Source: AP-15 sp963736715
GTDB lineage: Bacteria; Pseudomonadota; Alphaproteobacteria; ATCC43930; CGMCC-115725
NCBI GenBank assembly: GCA_963736715.1
Contig: CAVTQA010000036.1
Location: 4,285 to 68,284 of the forward strand
DNA: 64,000 nucleotides
Direction: 5' to 3'
Position numbers and translations under genes: made by a program
Notes under the pieces: model-generated
The model's input: only the letters and a program-made list of their open reading frames with translations
The model's database searches: none
Told to the model about the DNA's origin: nothing
Shown: one piece after another, positions 18,011-27,832 of the stretch
How positions within the stretch are numbered: the first letter of the stretch is position 1
Layout: each line of letters begins with the position of its first letter

Positions 18011-18466
18011 ATGAAAGCACACGAGATAATGAACTCTGGCGTAGTAGCGGTGAGACCCGACACGCCGATTAGCGATGTCGCAAAGACCCTGCGTGAGCAC
18101 AGGATCAGCGCGGTGCCGGTCATCGACGAGGGCGGCTCACCCCTTGGTATGGTCAGCGAGGGCGACCTGATCGGCCGCGATGAGGTCGATCGCAAGGCCC
18201 GGCTTGACTGGTGGCTCACCTTGCTGGCGGAAGGGGAGGCGCTTAACCCCGAGTTTATGGCCAGTATTCACTCTCCGGAACGGCGAGCACGCGATGTCAT
18301 GACGGCACCGGTCATCACGGTCGGCGAGGACACCGAAATTGACGAGGTTGCACGACTGCTGATCGCCCACCGCATCAAGCGCGTCCCGGTATTGCGTGAC
18401 GGCCGGGTCGTCGGCATCGTCAGCCGGGCAGATCTAGTCCGAGCGCTCGCGGAGACCAAGTTGTAG
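18011..18466 (+). CDS. CBS-pair protein (right copy)
   Basis: The 151-residue protein is identical to that at 3724-4179. It begins 4 bases after the synthetase/GNAT stop codon. The single base difference upstream of the start (18009 T against 3722 C) lies between the ribosome site and the ATG. Confidence 0.85.
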   Translation: MKAHEIMNSGVVAVRPDTPISDVAKTLREHRISAVPVIDEGGSPLGMVSEGDLIGRDEVDRKARLDWWLTLLAEGEALNPEFMASIHSPERRARDVMTAPVITVGEDTEIDEVARLLIAHRIKRVPVLRDGRVVGIVSRADLVRALAETKL

Positions 18467-18534
18467 CCAAGAGGCAACGGAGGTCGGAGAGGCGGAATTC
18501 TGGGCGATTCTGTTCCGAGATCGAGCGGCGGCTT

Positions 18535-19008
18535 TTGCATCGACGGTGCGTAGCGGAACATTCCAGGCCGGCCGAGGCGGCGCGGGAACCCGACGAAACG
18601 GAGCTAATAGCGGCGGATTTTCGCGAGGTAGTGGCGGATCACGAACGCCAGGAAGTGTTGCGTAACGAGGCGCATCGCCGTTCTACCGCGGAGCAGCGAC
18701 GTCTCGACGTGGCGGAAGTAATCGATCACCATATCTCGGACGAAAACTAGCGCAGCCTATTGCACGAAGCGCGCCACGCGGCAGAACGCGGCGAAAAGGA
18801 TTTCTTGCTGCTCCGTTTCCGGAGTCACCTGTGCAGCGATGTAGGCCGCGCAATAATTCTGCCGAGCCAAGCTGGCCGATGACATGAGATCTATCACCGG
18901 TGGGAACGCGACCTAAAGGCGCATGGGTTCCGGCTCGGCGCCCGTGTCCTCGAGTTTCCAGGCGGAATGCCAGGCGACTTTGGGCTGTTTGTGAGTTGGG
19001 CACAGTAA
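18535..19008 (+). pseudogene. Decayed conserved hypothetical gene (right copy)
   Basis: Same frame and same two internal stops as 4248-4721 (TAG at 18748-18750 and TGA near 18883). Confidence 0.6.
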
Positions 19009-19186
19009 GGGCGCGAGTAGCTCGCAGTCAGCTTAATGAACCGCAGCCTTCCTGCGCCGCTACTAGCCCGGCGAAGTAATGGACAGTCGTGAAATCCGTC
19101 GCCGGCTCGATTTCCTTAGCTCGCGGGCGAGCTCGCTGACGGAAGCGCCGGAAGCGGAGGCTTTCAGTCAGGCTGGTTTGAGCTAA

Positions 19187-20041
19187 ATGAAGGTGTGGCG
19201 GGGCATCAGCCTTCTGCCTGCCTTCGGCGCAGCAAGTCTCACGCTGGCGCACATCGTAACGGCGGCTGCATTCCGCAGGAAGACGCGCGAAATCTTCGCT
19301 CGGCTCGAAAATATGGCCGCGGCCGAAGTGCAAGCGGCTCCGGTCCCCGCGATCATCCAATCTTTCGCGAGCCGCGCGGTCGGCCGAAATCCGGTTCCAA
19401 GGGCCGTGTGGCTGTGTAAAACCGGCGAGATGCGCGCCGCGGCCGACTCCCCGTGGCGGCCCGTTCACTGCCGAGCAGGTGATCAGCATTCCCCGACCAG
19501 CCTTTGCCTGGGTCGCTCGGATGCAATCGGTGCCGCTCCTCGCGACGCACATCCTCGAGTGCTATGTCGATGGGAAGGGTCGGCTCGAAGCGCGGCTCTG
19601 CGGTTCATTGCCGCTGGCCCGGATGGCGGGCCCCGAGGTCAGCAAGGGCGAGTTGATGCGGTACCTCGCGGAGCTCGTCTGGGCGCCGCATGCCATTCGT
19701 TACAACCCGCATCTGTCCCGGTGAGAAATCGATGCAAGCACGGTCGAAGTGTCCGCGCCTAACGCAAACGGCGAGGCACGGGTGCGGCTAATCTTCAGAA
19801 ATTTTGATATCGCCCATATCGAATCCGACGACCGTCCGCGTGCAGTCGGAAACCGCATTGTGCCGACGCGTTGGCAAGGATGCTGCGGCGACTACCGCGA
19901 GCTGGAAGGCTGCTGCGTTCCGACCCGGGCGGGGTGAGCTGGTTGCTGGAGGATGGCCCGTTCGAATACTGGCGCGGTCAGGGTAATCGCATATGGCCTG
20001 AGATGACTTTAGGATTACGCCGCAAAAAAGCTGCCCTTTGA
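19187..20041 (+). pseudogene. DUF6544-like gene, frameshifted (right copy)
   Basis: Same three lesions as 4900-5754. It differs from that copy by an Asn-to-Asp substitution (19445) and one further base change (20009). Confidence 0.7.
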
Positions 20042-20051
20042 CCTGGATCAG
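20038..20051 (+). promoter_or_regulatory. FixK/FNR box before small gene (right copy)
   Basis: TTGACCTGGATCAG, identical to 5751-5764 and at the same distance from the ATG at 20085. Confidence 0.6.
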
Positions 20052-20084
20052 TGCGGCCGCGACCCGAGGGCACAAAATTCTCAG

Positions 20085-20267
20085 ATGGATTGGCAGGTGC
20101 ATTACCAGAGCGGTGATCGAGAATTTAGCGCGCCGGCGACGGACCGAAGCACTGCGATCGCCGTAGCCTGCATTCTCCTCCGCGATGGCCATCATGTGCT
20201 AAAGCTCCAATCCGCGACAGGCGAAACGATCGAGACGGACCACCTTAAGCGCCTGTGCGACCCGTGA
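20085..20267 (+). CDS. Small unknown protein (60 residues, right copy)
   Basis: Identical to the product at 5798-5980, with the same upstream FixK box and the same lack of a ribosome site. Confidence 0.6.
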   Translation: MDWQVHYQSGDREFSAPATDRSTAIAVACILLRDGHHVLKLQSATGETIETDHLKRLCDP

Positions 20268-20489
20268 AGCTTCTCCGCTGACGGGTTTCCCCGAAAGGCC
20301 GATCCATGGTATTTGAGGCATGAGATGAGGAGTTCGAGGGGCGGCGGCCCACGCGAACTTCCACAGAGGAGACAGTAAAGGGTCCGGGACCTGAATTCGA
20401 CAGCGCCGAACCCGGGGCGAGGAGATCATCCGGGTTTCACCGACTCGCTCTATCGCGCGATCGTTGATACCGCCGTCGATGGCATTGTC

Positions 20490-21923
20490 GTGATCGACCG
20501 GAGGGGCGCGATCCGTTCGGTCAACAACGCGACCGAGCGGCTCTTCGGCTATGCCACTGCCGAGCTGATTGGACGAAACGTCAAGATCCTGATGCCCGAG
20601 CCCTATGCGAGCGAGCATGATGCCTATCTCGCCAACTACCAGCGCACCGGCCGGAAAAAAATCATAGGAATCGGCCGAGAGGTTGTCGGCCGGCGGAAAG
20701 ACGGTTCGGTATTTCCGATGGACCTCTCGGTCGGCGAGGCACGTGATCGCAGCGAAGCCATCTTTGTCGGGATCATCCGCGACATCACCGATCGCAAGGC
20801 CGCCGAGCTGGCGCAGCGCGAGAGTGAGCTGCGGCTGCGCTCGATCCTAGACACGGTCCCCGATGCGATCGTTGTCATCGACGCGCAAGGGAACATCCAT
20901 TCTTTCAGCCCGGCAGCGGAGCGGCTCTTCGGGTATGACAACCCAGAAGTGATCGGCCACAACCTAAATGTCCTGATGCCGACACCCTACCGAGAGGCGC
21001 ATGATGGTTACATCGAGCGCTATCTGCGCACCGGCGAGCGCCGAATCATCGGCATCGGGCGCGTGGTGACGGGGCGCCGAAAAGATGGCGAGACCTTCCC
21101 GATGGAGTTGCAGGTCGGCGAGTTCACCTTTGCCGGCGCCCACTACTTCACCGGTTTCGTGCGTGATTTAACCGAACGGCAGGAAGCCGAACGCCGCATC
21201 CAGGATCTTCAGGCCGAGCTGCTGCATGCGTCCCGGCTCAGCGTCATGGGCCAGATGGCCTCGACGATGGCGCACGAGCTCAACCAGCCACTGACCGCGG
21301 TGACGAATTATCTGGAGACTGGCCGTCAGCTACTCGTCACCGGAACGGGTAACCCCAAACGTCTCAATGAGATGATGGAGAAGGCGATCGCCCAGGCGCA
21401 GCGCGCCGGCGACGTCATCCGTCGATTGCGAGGGTTCGTGAGCAAGGGGGAGACGGAGCGCCGCCTTCATAATCTCAACCAATTGGTCGAGGAAGCTCTC
21501 GCGCTCGCCCTTGTCGGAGCGCGACAGCGCGGCGTGCGCCCATCGCTCGAGCTCGATCGTGCGCTGCCGCCGGTACTCATAGATCATGTGCAAATTCAAC
21601 AAGTCGTGGTGAACCTGGTCCGCAACGCCGTCGAGGCGATGGAGCAGGTCGAGCGGCGCGAGCTGACGGTCGGCACCCGGGCGGTTCCCGAACAAGGGAT
21701 GGCGGAAGTGATCGTTGCCGACACCGGCCCGGGCATCGCGCCGGAGTTGGCACATCGCCTGTTTCAGCCATTTGTGACAACCAAGGCGACCGGCATGGGC
21801 CTGGGCTTGTCGATTTGCCGGGAGATCGTCGAAGCACATCACGGTCGGTTGACGACGGCTCCGGTGTCATCAGGGGGCACAGTGTTTCGCGTAACCTTGC
21901 CGATAGCGACCGATGCCTCGTGA
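20490..21923 (+). CDS. fixL: Oxygen sensor histidine kinase FixL (right copy)
   Basis: This is the same two-PAS kinase as at 6203-7636, with both heme-type His/Arg pairs, the phospho-accepting His262 and the ATPase motifs. It differs by Arg for Gln at residue 185, in the stretch just before IIGIGR of PAS2, and by one substitution upstream of GTG 20490 (Asp for Asn at 20442 if translation starts further upstream). The change lies close to the heme pocket loop, so the two kinases may not be exactly equivalent; this is a guess. Start ambiguity is as for the left copy. Confidence 0.9.
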   Translation: MIDRRGAIRSVNNATERLFGYATAELIGRNVKILMPEPYASEHDAYLANYQRTGRKKIIGIGREVVGRRKDGSVFPMDLSVGEARDRSEAIFVGIIRDITDRKAAELAQRESELRLRSILDTVPDAIVVIDAQGNIHSFSPAAERLFGYDNPEVIGHNLNVLMPTPYREAHDGYIERYLRTGERRIIGIGRVVTGRRKDGETFPMELQVGEFTFAGAHYFTGFVRDLTERQEAERRIQDLQAELLHASRLSVMGQMASTMAHELNQPLTAVTNYLETGRQLLVTGTGNPKRLNEMMEKAIAQAQRAGDVIRRLRGFVSKGETERRLHNLNQLVEEALALALVGARQRGVRPSLELDRALPPVLIDHVQIQQVVVNLVRNAVEAMEQVERRELTVGTRAVPEQGMAEVIVADTGPGIAPELAHRLFQPFVTTKATGMGLGLSICREIVEAHHGRLTTAPVSSGGTVFRVTLPIATDAS

Positions 21924-22536
21924 CCAGTGCGTCTATATCGTCGATGACGACGAGGCAGTTCGCGATTCGCTTTCCGCATTGCTGGAGTCCAAAGGCTATG
22001 CGGTGACGAGCTTCGGGTCGGCGCCAGAATTTCTGGAGACGGCCCGATCGCTTCCTGCTGGTTGCCTGGTTGTCGACATCCGAATGCCGGAGATGGACGG
22101 GCTTGAGCTGCAACAGCGGTTAATCGACCGCAGCCTCGGCTTCCCGCTGATCGTAATCACCGGGCATGGGGATGTCCCGTTAGCGGTAAGGGCGATGAAG
22201 GCCGGCGCAATCGATTTCATCGAGAAACCGTTCGCCTCGGAGGCTATGCTCGACAGCCTCGCAGCGGCGTTTGCGCGGCTGGCAACGCCAACTGGACAAG
22301 ACCCGGCCGCAGGCGCGGCCGCGAGCAAGCTGAACCTCCTCTCATCGCGTGAGCGCGAGGTGCTCGAAGGGCTGTTGGCAGGGCTGCCCAACAAGTCAAT
22401 CGCGTACGACCTAGGGATCAGCCCGCGCACGGTCGAGATCCACCGTGCGCGGGTCATGGACAAGATGGGAGCGCGCAGCCTTTCCGAGCTAATCCGTCTC
22501 GCTCTGGCTGGTGGCGTGCAGCCAACCTCTCAATGA
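21913..22536 (+). CDS. fixJ: Response regulator FixJ (right copy)
   Basis: The 207-residue regulator is identical to the one at 7626-8249, overlapping fixL by 11 bases. Two fixLJ pairs in tandem imply increased dosage of the oxygen-sensing system. Confidence 0.93.
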   Translation: MPRDQCVYIVDDDEAVRDSLSALLESKGYAVTSFGSAPEFLETARSLPAGCLVVDIRMPEMDGLELQQRLIDRSLGFPLIVITGHGDVPLAVRAMKAGAIDFIEKPFASEAMLDSLAAAFARLATPTGQDPAAGAAASKLNLLSSREREVLEGLLAGLPNKSIAYDLGISPRTVEIHRARVMDKMGARSLSELIRLALAGGVQPTSQ

Positions 22537-22705
22537 TGCGCGGCGATCGTTGGCCTTCCTATCTCGTTGATGGGGCCGCGGAGCTCGTCGTTATCGAAAG
22601 TACTTCTGGAAAGCGAAAAGCAAGCTATCGTTACCGCCAATGTCATCTTTCCAGGCCCTATGCCATTTACGGCGATCCCATGCGGCGGACCATTCCTGAC
22701 GTCAC

Positions 22706-23528
22706 TCAATGGCTCATCAGCAACGGGACTGGAGCGAGAGCCAGCAGGTGTTTCGTCACGCCGCCGAGAAAGCTCTGCCGCAGGCGACTGTGCGTGTAGG
22801 CGCCCATGACGATCATTGTCGCTTGCTGCTCGACCGCAGCCGATACCAGCGCTGCTCCCGTAGAGCTCTCGTCCCGAAGACCGGGGATCAGGTGAGCTCG
22901 AATTCCATGCCCTGAAGCAACTCGGCTAGATCGGCCGGGTCAGCGCCTTCACTCTCGTATTGCGGCGCGGAGAAGATCGACACGCGGTCAGCCTGATGCA
23001 GGAGTGGGATCGCAGCTAGCAGTGCCCGGCTTGCCTCGAGGCTGCCGTTCCAAGCAATTATGACGTGGTCGGTGATGGCGAAAGGCAACTTCTCGCCGAC
23101 GATGAGCGTCGGGCGGCCGCTCTCGAACACTGCCGCATCAAAGCAGCGCTGCCCTTGGACAGAGCTCGAAGAGGGCCTTGGCACCACGATCAAATTGCTG
23201 ACACGCCCAAAGCGGGCCACGACGGTTTCGATATCGCCGAGCCGCTCCGACCAGCTGGCAAAGCAGCTATCAAGGCGTACGCCTGCGGCTTCCGGTACTC
23301 CGTTGCGCTTTCGGCAGTGAGCGAAATGGCCCTTTGCCGCCGCTGCCGCGGTAGGCAAAGGCGACATCTGGATGCGGCTGGATGAACAGCGCGCGAAATA
23401 TGGCCATTGAGTCGCTTGGCCACCGATAGAGCAGCATCCAAAAAGGGCGTCGCTCGACATCTCCGGGGTAAGCGGACCAGAGGAGTTCCTGTCATCTTAA
23501 TAAACCTTCTGCTTGTCGCGATGGTCAC
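22706..23528 (-). pseudogene. Universal stress protein (UspA) gene, frameshifted (right copy, 5' part retained)
   Basis: This copy keeps the 5' half lost at the joint in the left copy. Readable pieces from the N-terminus are FLDAALSVAKRLNGHI, then (after a one-base insertion near 23395) FRALFIQPHPDVAFAYRG, then ASWSERLGDIETVVARFGRV, HVIIAWNGSLEAS and, after the shared frameshift near 22899, MGAYTHSRLRQSFLGG and PLLMSH. The N-terminal residues before FLDAAL are already degraded. At least three frame changes make it a pseudogene, although its layout is that of a tandem UspA protein of about 280 residues. Confidence 0.75.
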
Positions 23529-23630
23529 CCGTAAGTCCGAGCAGGTCCCATGTCTTCGAAATCGCAGACGCCGCGGACGGTACCATACGGCGTGGACGGA
23601 ATGATTACTTGGATAAAGATGGAGGCGCGC

Positions 23631-23870
23631 TCAAAACAGACCGTGGCTTCCGCCGATTGCAGCAAAAATGGCGAGGAGGGAGAGCGCCAGCATCACGCGA
23701 TGCATCCATAGCATCCGGGTGAGGGTCACCTGAGGCGCCGCCGTGGCGCGCTTATCGACAGTGCGGCGAATGATCAACGGCTCAATCACGAAAAGCAGCG
23801 CCGCGAATATCAGCCAGACGCACACCATCAGATGCATCCACCAATATGGCCGTTCATGAAGCGGTCCCAT
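23631..23870 (-). pseudogene. C-terminal fragment of a membrane protein
   Basis: The minus strand encodes a coherent ending: HERPYWWMHLMVCVWLIFAA, then LLFVIEPLIIRR, then RMLWMHRVMLALSLLAIFAA, stopping at 23631. Two membrane helices and the WWMHLMV signature resemble CopD/DUF2269-like integral membrane proteins, but I am not sure of the family. The 5' part is missing: sequence beyond about 23870 belongs to the transposase remnant, so the gene was cut by that element. Confidence 0.5.
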
Positions 23871-23879
23871 AGATCGTAT

Positions 23880-25220
23880 TGTTAAAGCTGACCAGTGCGC
23901 GCATCGACCAGACACTGCACCCGGCTGGTCTGGATTGGATCACCGCACTGCGGGCTCCGGCGAACAGGCAGCTCGCGGCCGAGGATGGGCCGTTGCAGCC
24001 CTCGCTGTTTGATGACCGCGATATGGCCGAGATCACCAGCCCCGACCACCCGCGGCGCGGTCGAGTGGAACACCGGACGCAGCTCGAGATCGGCGGTCTT
24101 CAGCGAGCGGAAGGCGTGCTCGACGCCGCTGAGACTTTTGTAGGCGCCACCGTTGCGGCGGCATCGGAGTGTTCGGCCGGCAGGTTGGTGCGGACCAATG
24201 CCGTCGAGCGCGGCCTCGGCGGCGATGCTGATCTGGAAACGCTTGGCCATGTGGCGGCGTCCCAGCTATCCGGGTGAACGCCTGGTGGTCTGCAAGAACC
24301 CGCTGCTTGCCGAAGAGCGGGCCCGCAAACGCGAGGAGCTGTTGGCCGTCACCGAAAAGGACCTCGCGCGCATCGCGGCCCGCGTGCAGCGGGCGCGCAG
24401 TCCGCTGCGCGGCGCCGCAGCGATCGGCCAGGCGGTCGGAGCAGTGCAGTCCGCGGTCGCCGACCATCACTACGCGCTGTAGGTAGAAGCGCTGCTTCAG
24501 CTTGTCGATCTGTACCGACAGTGTCACCGGATCGGCGGTGTTGCCTTCAAATACCTCGGCCGCGACCGGGCAGCCGTCGGCCGTGCACATCAGGCCGATG
24601 ACAATCTGCGGCCGGTCGCCACGATGGTCGCGACTGTAGCCATGCTGCGCCAGCTCACAGCAGCGCCCTTCGAGATAGGTTGAGGTGACGTCGTAGAGTA
24701 GCGGCGCGCCATTTTTCAGGTGGCGGCGAGCCAGCTGGGCTTCGATGAACGGCTGCTCGCGGCCCAGCCAGTCGAGCGCGGCATAAACCTCCCGGGCGGC
24801 AACCTTGCCGAGCCCCAGCATCCCGCCCAGCGAACAGGTAGCGGTGGCGGGATCCAGCATCCGCGCCGTCGCCAGCTTGGCCGCCGGCTCTAGCAGGCGG
24901 GCGACGATCAGCGCCAGCGCCAGATCCCGTCGGCGTTGGGGCGCCCGGCGCGGCAGTAAGGCGTCGAGTGCAATGCGCCGCGCGGTGCCGAGCGTGGCCA
25001 GTACGTGACCGTGCGGCAGCGAGCGGACGATTTCCACCGCCTCAGCGGCGGGCAGCAGTTTGTCGCCGCGCAGCACGGCGCGGACTTGCTCAATGCGCTC
25101 GGCAGGCCAGCGGGACAGGTTGGCGAGGGTTCGGTTCTTGGTCTTGCCGGCCCCGCGGTAACTCTCCCGCAGCAGGATGGCGGGTGGTGAGCCTCGGTTG
25201 GGGACGACAGCCACATACAT
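23880..25220 (-). mobile_element. IS1634-family transposase remnant, internally inverted
   Basis: From 25220 down to about 24490 the minus strand encodes the N-terminal 245 or so residues of an IS1634-family (IS1549-like) transposase, up to VVMVGDRGL. The middle and end of the protein are present but scrambled. AGLDWITALRAPANRQLAAE is read on the plus strand at about 23925-23985. The C-terminal segment (KRFQISIAAEAALDG, KSLSGVEHAFRSLKTADLEL) is on the minus strand at about 24250-24070. YPGERLVVCKNPLLAEERAR is on the plus strand at about 24265-24330, continuing to 24475. At least two inversions are needed. It cannot encode an active transposase. Terminal repeats were not identified. Confidence 0.75.
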
Positions 25221-25412
25221 GCGCCGTAATGATCATGAAGAGACGTGCCTGTCGACTAAATTGATCCAGATTACATGACCGCAAACACAACGAATATCGG
25301 GTCTTTATCAGTTGTTTCAGTTAGAATGTGGTCAAAGTTCGGGCTAGAATAGAACGGCTTCCTGCTGAGGTCATCACGCCATCGTTTACCACTAACCTCG
25401 AAGCGTTTAGAG

Positions 25413-25439
25413 CTGTCGCCCTTTGTTCGGGGGCGACAG
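25413..25439. repeat. Perfect 9-bp hairpin in a 470-bp gene-poor stretch
   Basis: CTGTCGCCC and GGGCGACAG pair perfectly around a nine-base loop. No run of T follows on either strand, so it is not a standard terminator. The surrounding stretch 25221-25689 holds no gene I can support; a minus-strand 81-codon frame at 25458-25703 has no recognisable features. TTGATCCAGATTAC at 25261-25274 is a weak FixK-like site. Confidence 0.35.
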
Positions 25440-25689
25440 GCTGAGGCCGGTACGGCGTCATTTCGTCCGCCGAATCTGGTACGTGCCGATCCCGCTCCGA
25501 AGCTGCGGGAGCCGCGAAAGCGTCTCGCTCTTCGTGATAGTCACAATACAGACATAGTAGTCGACGGGACCGAGCCCAACAAGATTGCTCGGCACTCCGG
25601 TAAAAGAAGCTCGCCATTTGGCAAAGCACTCCCACATGCGAAAATATTCGTTGGCAGCTTGCCCGCCCCACCTGTTTAGGAGCCGCGTT

Positions 25690-25887
25690 ATGCTGCTCAC
25701 CAAGAGTCTATTGGATGTTCTCCTCAGCTACCCGTGTCCGCATTGTGCCCCAAGCAATAAAAAGAAGGAAAGTTGGTTCCAAACCATAGGCCACTATACC
25801 TGCCCGAACTGCGACCGAAGCGTGCGAATAACTTACGATGATAAAGTCCGTCTTTTCGTGGCAAACGCCGATCGGGCGATCTTTTAA
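25690..25887 (+). CDS. Small zinc-ribbon-like protein
   Basis: The 65-residue protein has two CPxC knuckles: CPHC at about 16-19 and CPNC at about 39-42, separated by a KKKESWFQTIGHYT segment. This four-cysteine pattern suggests a single zinc-ribbon fold. I recall similar short proteins in Bradyrhizobium with no assigned function. AGGAGCCGCGTT precedes ATG 25690; the longer frame back to 25585 lacks such a site. It stands alone between the transposase remnant and an unknown gene. Confidence 0.7.
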   Translation: MLLTKSLLDVLLSYPCPHCAPSNKKKESWFQTIGHYTCPNCDRSVRITYDDKVRLFVANADRAIF

Positions 25888-26220
25888 ACTCGTCCGAGGT
25901 TGATCCGAAGCAAAAAGTCTCGATAAGATATGGTTGTAACTGGCGGGCGGCGTTTGACGCTTGGGCGGTGGAACCGCCGAGACTGGCCGGTTACGGGCAG
26001 GCGAAGAGACTCCATCCTTGTCGGTGGATCGCACTTCGAGTTGACGATCAAGAACGAACCGAGCGGGCTCTGAGGGGGTGCAGAGGGCAAGCGGCTCACC
26101 TGCCGATGAACATCTCCTTGGGAAATGACAGCCCAGCCGAGAATGACGCGTGGACCAGAGCATGACGGGCCGATCCCGCTTCGCTATCCTGTAGGTACCA
26201 GCCAACTCAGGAGCGAAGTC
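25888..26220. other. Gene-poor stretch, nothing recognised
   Basis: No open frame here has a convincing ribosome site or family resemblance. The stretch separates two small plus-strand genes. Confidence 0.4.
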
Positions 26221-26499
26221 ATGCCTGATGAAATCTTGACGCTCGGGCATCACGAGTTAATTCAGCGCGTTCAGGAGATCGAAATCGCGCCGCTTGACGC
26301 GACCGGCCTCTTGTTGCGGCTCTGTGCATCAGTCGAAGTGCATTCAACGGAACCGCCCGGCCCCGGACGGCACCGAGGGGCCACCACCTTGGCCATCCGT
26401 ATGGATCGCGTGGCTGCCATGGCTCTTTATCAGCAGATTCGCGACATATTCCAGAAAATGGGTTGGCAGCTCCCGCCACAAGGAGCAGGCCAAGCCTAA
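26221..26499 (+). CDS. Small protein of unknown function (92 residues)
   Basis: The protein begins MPDEILTLGHHELIQRVQEI and ends in a helical segment (MALYQQIRDIFQKMGWQLPP). The presence of AGGAGCGAAGTC directly upstream makes ATG 26221 a good start; a longer frame from 26125 lacks such support. I do not recognise the family. The centre, ATTLAIRMDRVAAMALYQQI, could be a strand-helix unit. The stretch downstream, 26500-26798, contains nothing I can assign. Confidence 0.55.
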   Translation: MPDEILTLGHHELIQRVQEIEIAPLDATGLLLRLCASVEVHSTEPPGPGRHRGATTLAIRMDRVAAMALYQQIRDIFQKMGWQLPPQGAGQA

Positions 26500-26798
26500 A
26501 GGGCATTGGGCGGACTCTACCCACTCGCCATTGATCTTCCCCGCTGCGAAAGACCGAAACGACCGCAACAACCCCTCCGCCTCGATCTGACTCTGGCCAA
26601 AGTTCCTCGGCGGAGGCCTCTCAGGCTTGGGCGACAAAAAATTTCCCACTGGCGGATTCTCTAAAGCGGCGACAAGTCGCCTGTCACGGTCAGACGAGTC
26701 CAGCTCGCGCTGAACCAGCATGTCGAGGACCAGAGGACATCCACTGGGCGCAATCCGGACCACCATCTCGTTCAGCGCTGCAGGCTCGCTGAGCGGAG

Positions 26799-27815
26799 TT
26801 AAGAGTCCAGATTCCGAGATCGATGCAAATTGGAGGTGGAAAGTATGTTAATGTAATTGGCTCGATCGAAAGCGGTCGGATCGGGTATGGCGCCGCGTCT
26901 CATCTTACCCCGGATGCGGTCGAGAGACTCGATATTCCGCGCTTCGAGCCAGTGTTCGAGACCAGCAACGAGCGTCGTCATATGCTCAATGCCGTGACGC
27001 AGTAGCGAAGATGTCGTCATTACTGCGTCGGCGCCGACCAGCAGAAACTTGATCACCTCATCGGCGCTGTCAACGCCGGTGCTCGCCGCCAGTGCGGCAT
27101 CGACATTGCCGGCCAGAACGCCGATCCATAGCAATGGCAGGCGAATCTCGGCCGGATGACTCAAGCTGATGTCCGGCTGCAGGCGGAGTTGGATCAGGCC
27201 GATATCGGGCTGGTAGAAGCGATTGAACAGCGTGAACCCATCCGCCCCTGCCGCGTCGAGCGCGCGAATAACATGGCCCAAGGCGCTGAAATAGGGGCTG
27301 AGCTTGAGGGCGACAGGGATGGAAATGGCAGCCTTCACGGCCTTCAGCGTGTCGAGATAGGCGTCTTCGACTTGAGAACCGCTTAGACGCAGGTCGGAGG
27401 GGATGAAATAGGCATTGAGCTCGATCGCGCTAGCGCCGGCCTGCTCGACCATGCGGGCGTAATCACGCCAGCCCGCCGGGCTGATCCCGTTGAGGCTCGC
27501 GATCACTGGGATAGCGACCGCCTCGCGCGCCCGCCGGATGATGTCGAGGTAGTGGCGCGGCTCGCTCCAATTGCCGATCGCGGCTGGAAAATAGGATAGC
27601 GCCTCGGCGAAGCTCTCACTCGGCGCCGTGGTAAGCCGTTCGATCTCCATCGCCTCGGCTTCGATCTGTTCTTCGAAGATTGAGGGCAGCACGACCGCGG
27701 CCGCGCCGTAATCCTCGAGGCGTCGGATGTTGTCGAGATCGAGTGTCAAGGGCGAGGCCGACGCAATCAACGGGTTCTTGAGCTTGAAGCCGAGATACGC
27801 TGTCGTGAGGTCCAT
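26799..27815 (-). CDS. Dihydroorotate dehydrogenase-like flavoprotein, third gene of the nifJ operon
   Basis: The 338-residue protein is a TIM-barrel FMN enzyme of the dihydroorotate dehydrogenase type, starting MDLTTAYLGFKLKNPLIASA, with conserved segments PVIASLNG, IELNAYF and VALKLSPYF. It is not likely to be the pyrimidine enzyme itself: homologues of this type are associated with nifJ, where they may take electrons from ferredoxin or modify an unknown substrate (inference). GGGGAGGCGGCC sits just before ATG 27815, 17 bases after the nifJ stop, so I prefer this to GTG 27836. The last 30 residues are polar and diverge from the barrel. Confidence 0.8.
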   Translation of the reverse strand: MDLTTAYLGFKLKNPLIASASPLTLDLDNIRRLEDYGAAAVVLPSIFEEQIEAEAMEIERLTTAPSESFAEALSYFPAAIGNWSEPRHYLDIIRRAREAVAIPVIASLNGISPAGWRDYARMVEQAGASAIELNAYFIPSDLRLSGSQVEDAYLDTLKAVKAAISIPVALKLSPYFSALGHVIRALDAAGADGFTLFNRFYQPDIGLIQLRLQPDISLSHPAEIRLPLLWIGVLAGNVDAALAASTGVDSADEVIKFLLVGADAVMTTSSLLRHGIEHMTTLVAGLEHWLEARNIESLDRIRGKMRRGAIPDPTAFDRANYINILSTSNLHRSRNLDS

Positions 27816-27832
27816 GGCCGCCTCCCCTTGGT

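Larger units (their letters stand above)
13349..23382. repeat. Tandem duplication, right copy
   Basis: This corresponds to 1-9097 of the window, with a 939-bp IS5-family insertion (including one target repeat) that the left copy lacks. The match ends at 23382, inside the usp gene, beyond which the original flank continues. The complete repeat unit is 9098-23382. Confidence 0.97.

Noticed and set aside
1..23382. Assembly artefact as the explanation of the repeat
   Set aside because: The copies differ by scattered substitutions, an indel and a whole IS, and have different right flanks; an artefact would be identical. Long reads would still be decisive.
26344..26766. 140-codon minus-strand frame
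   Set aside because: It overlaps the better-supported gene at 26221-26499 and has no ribosome site or family resemblance.
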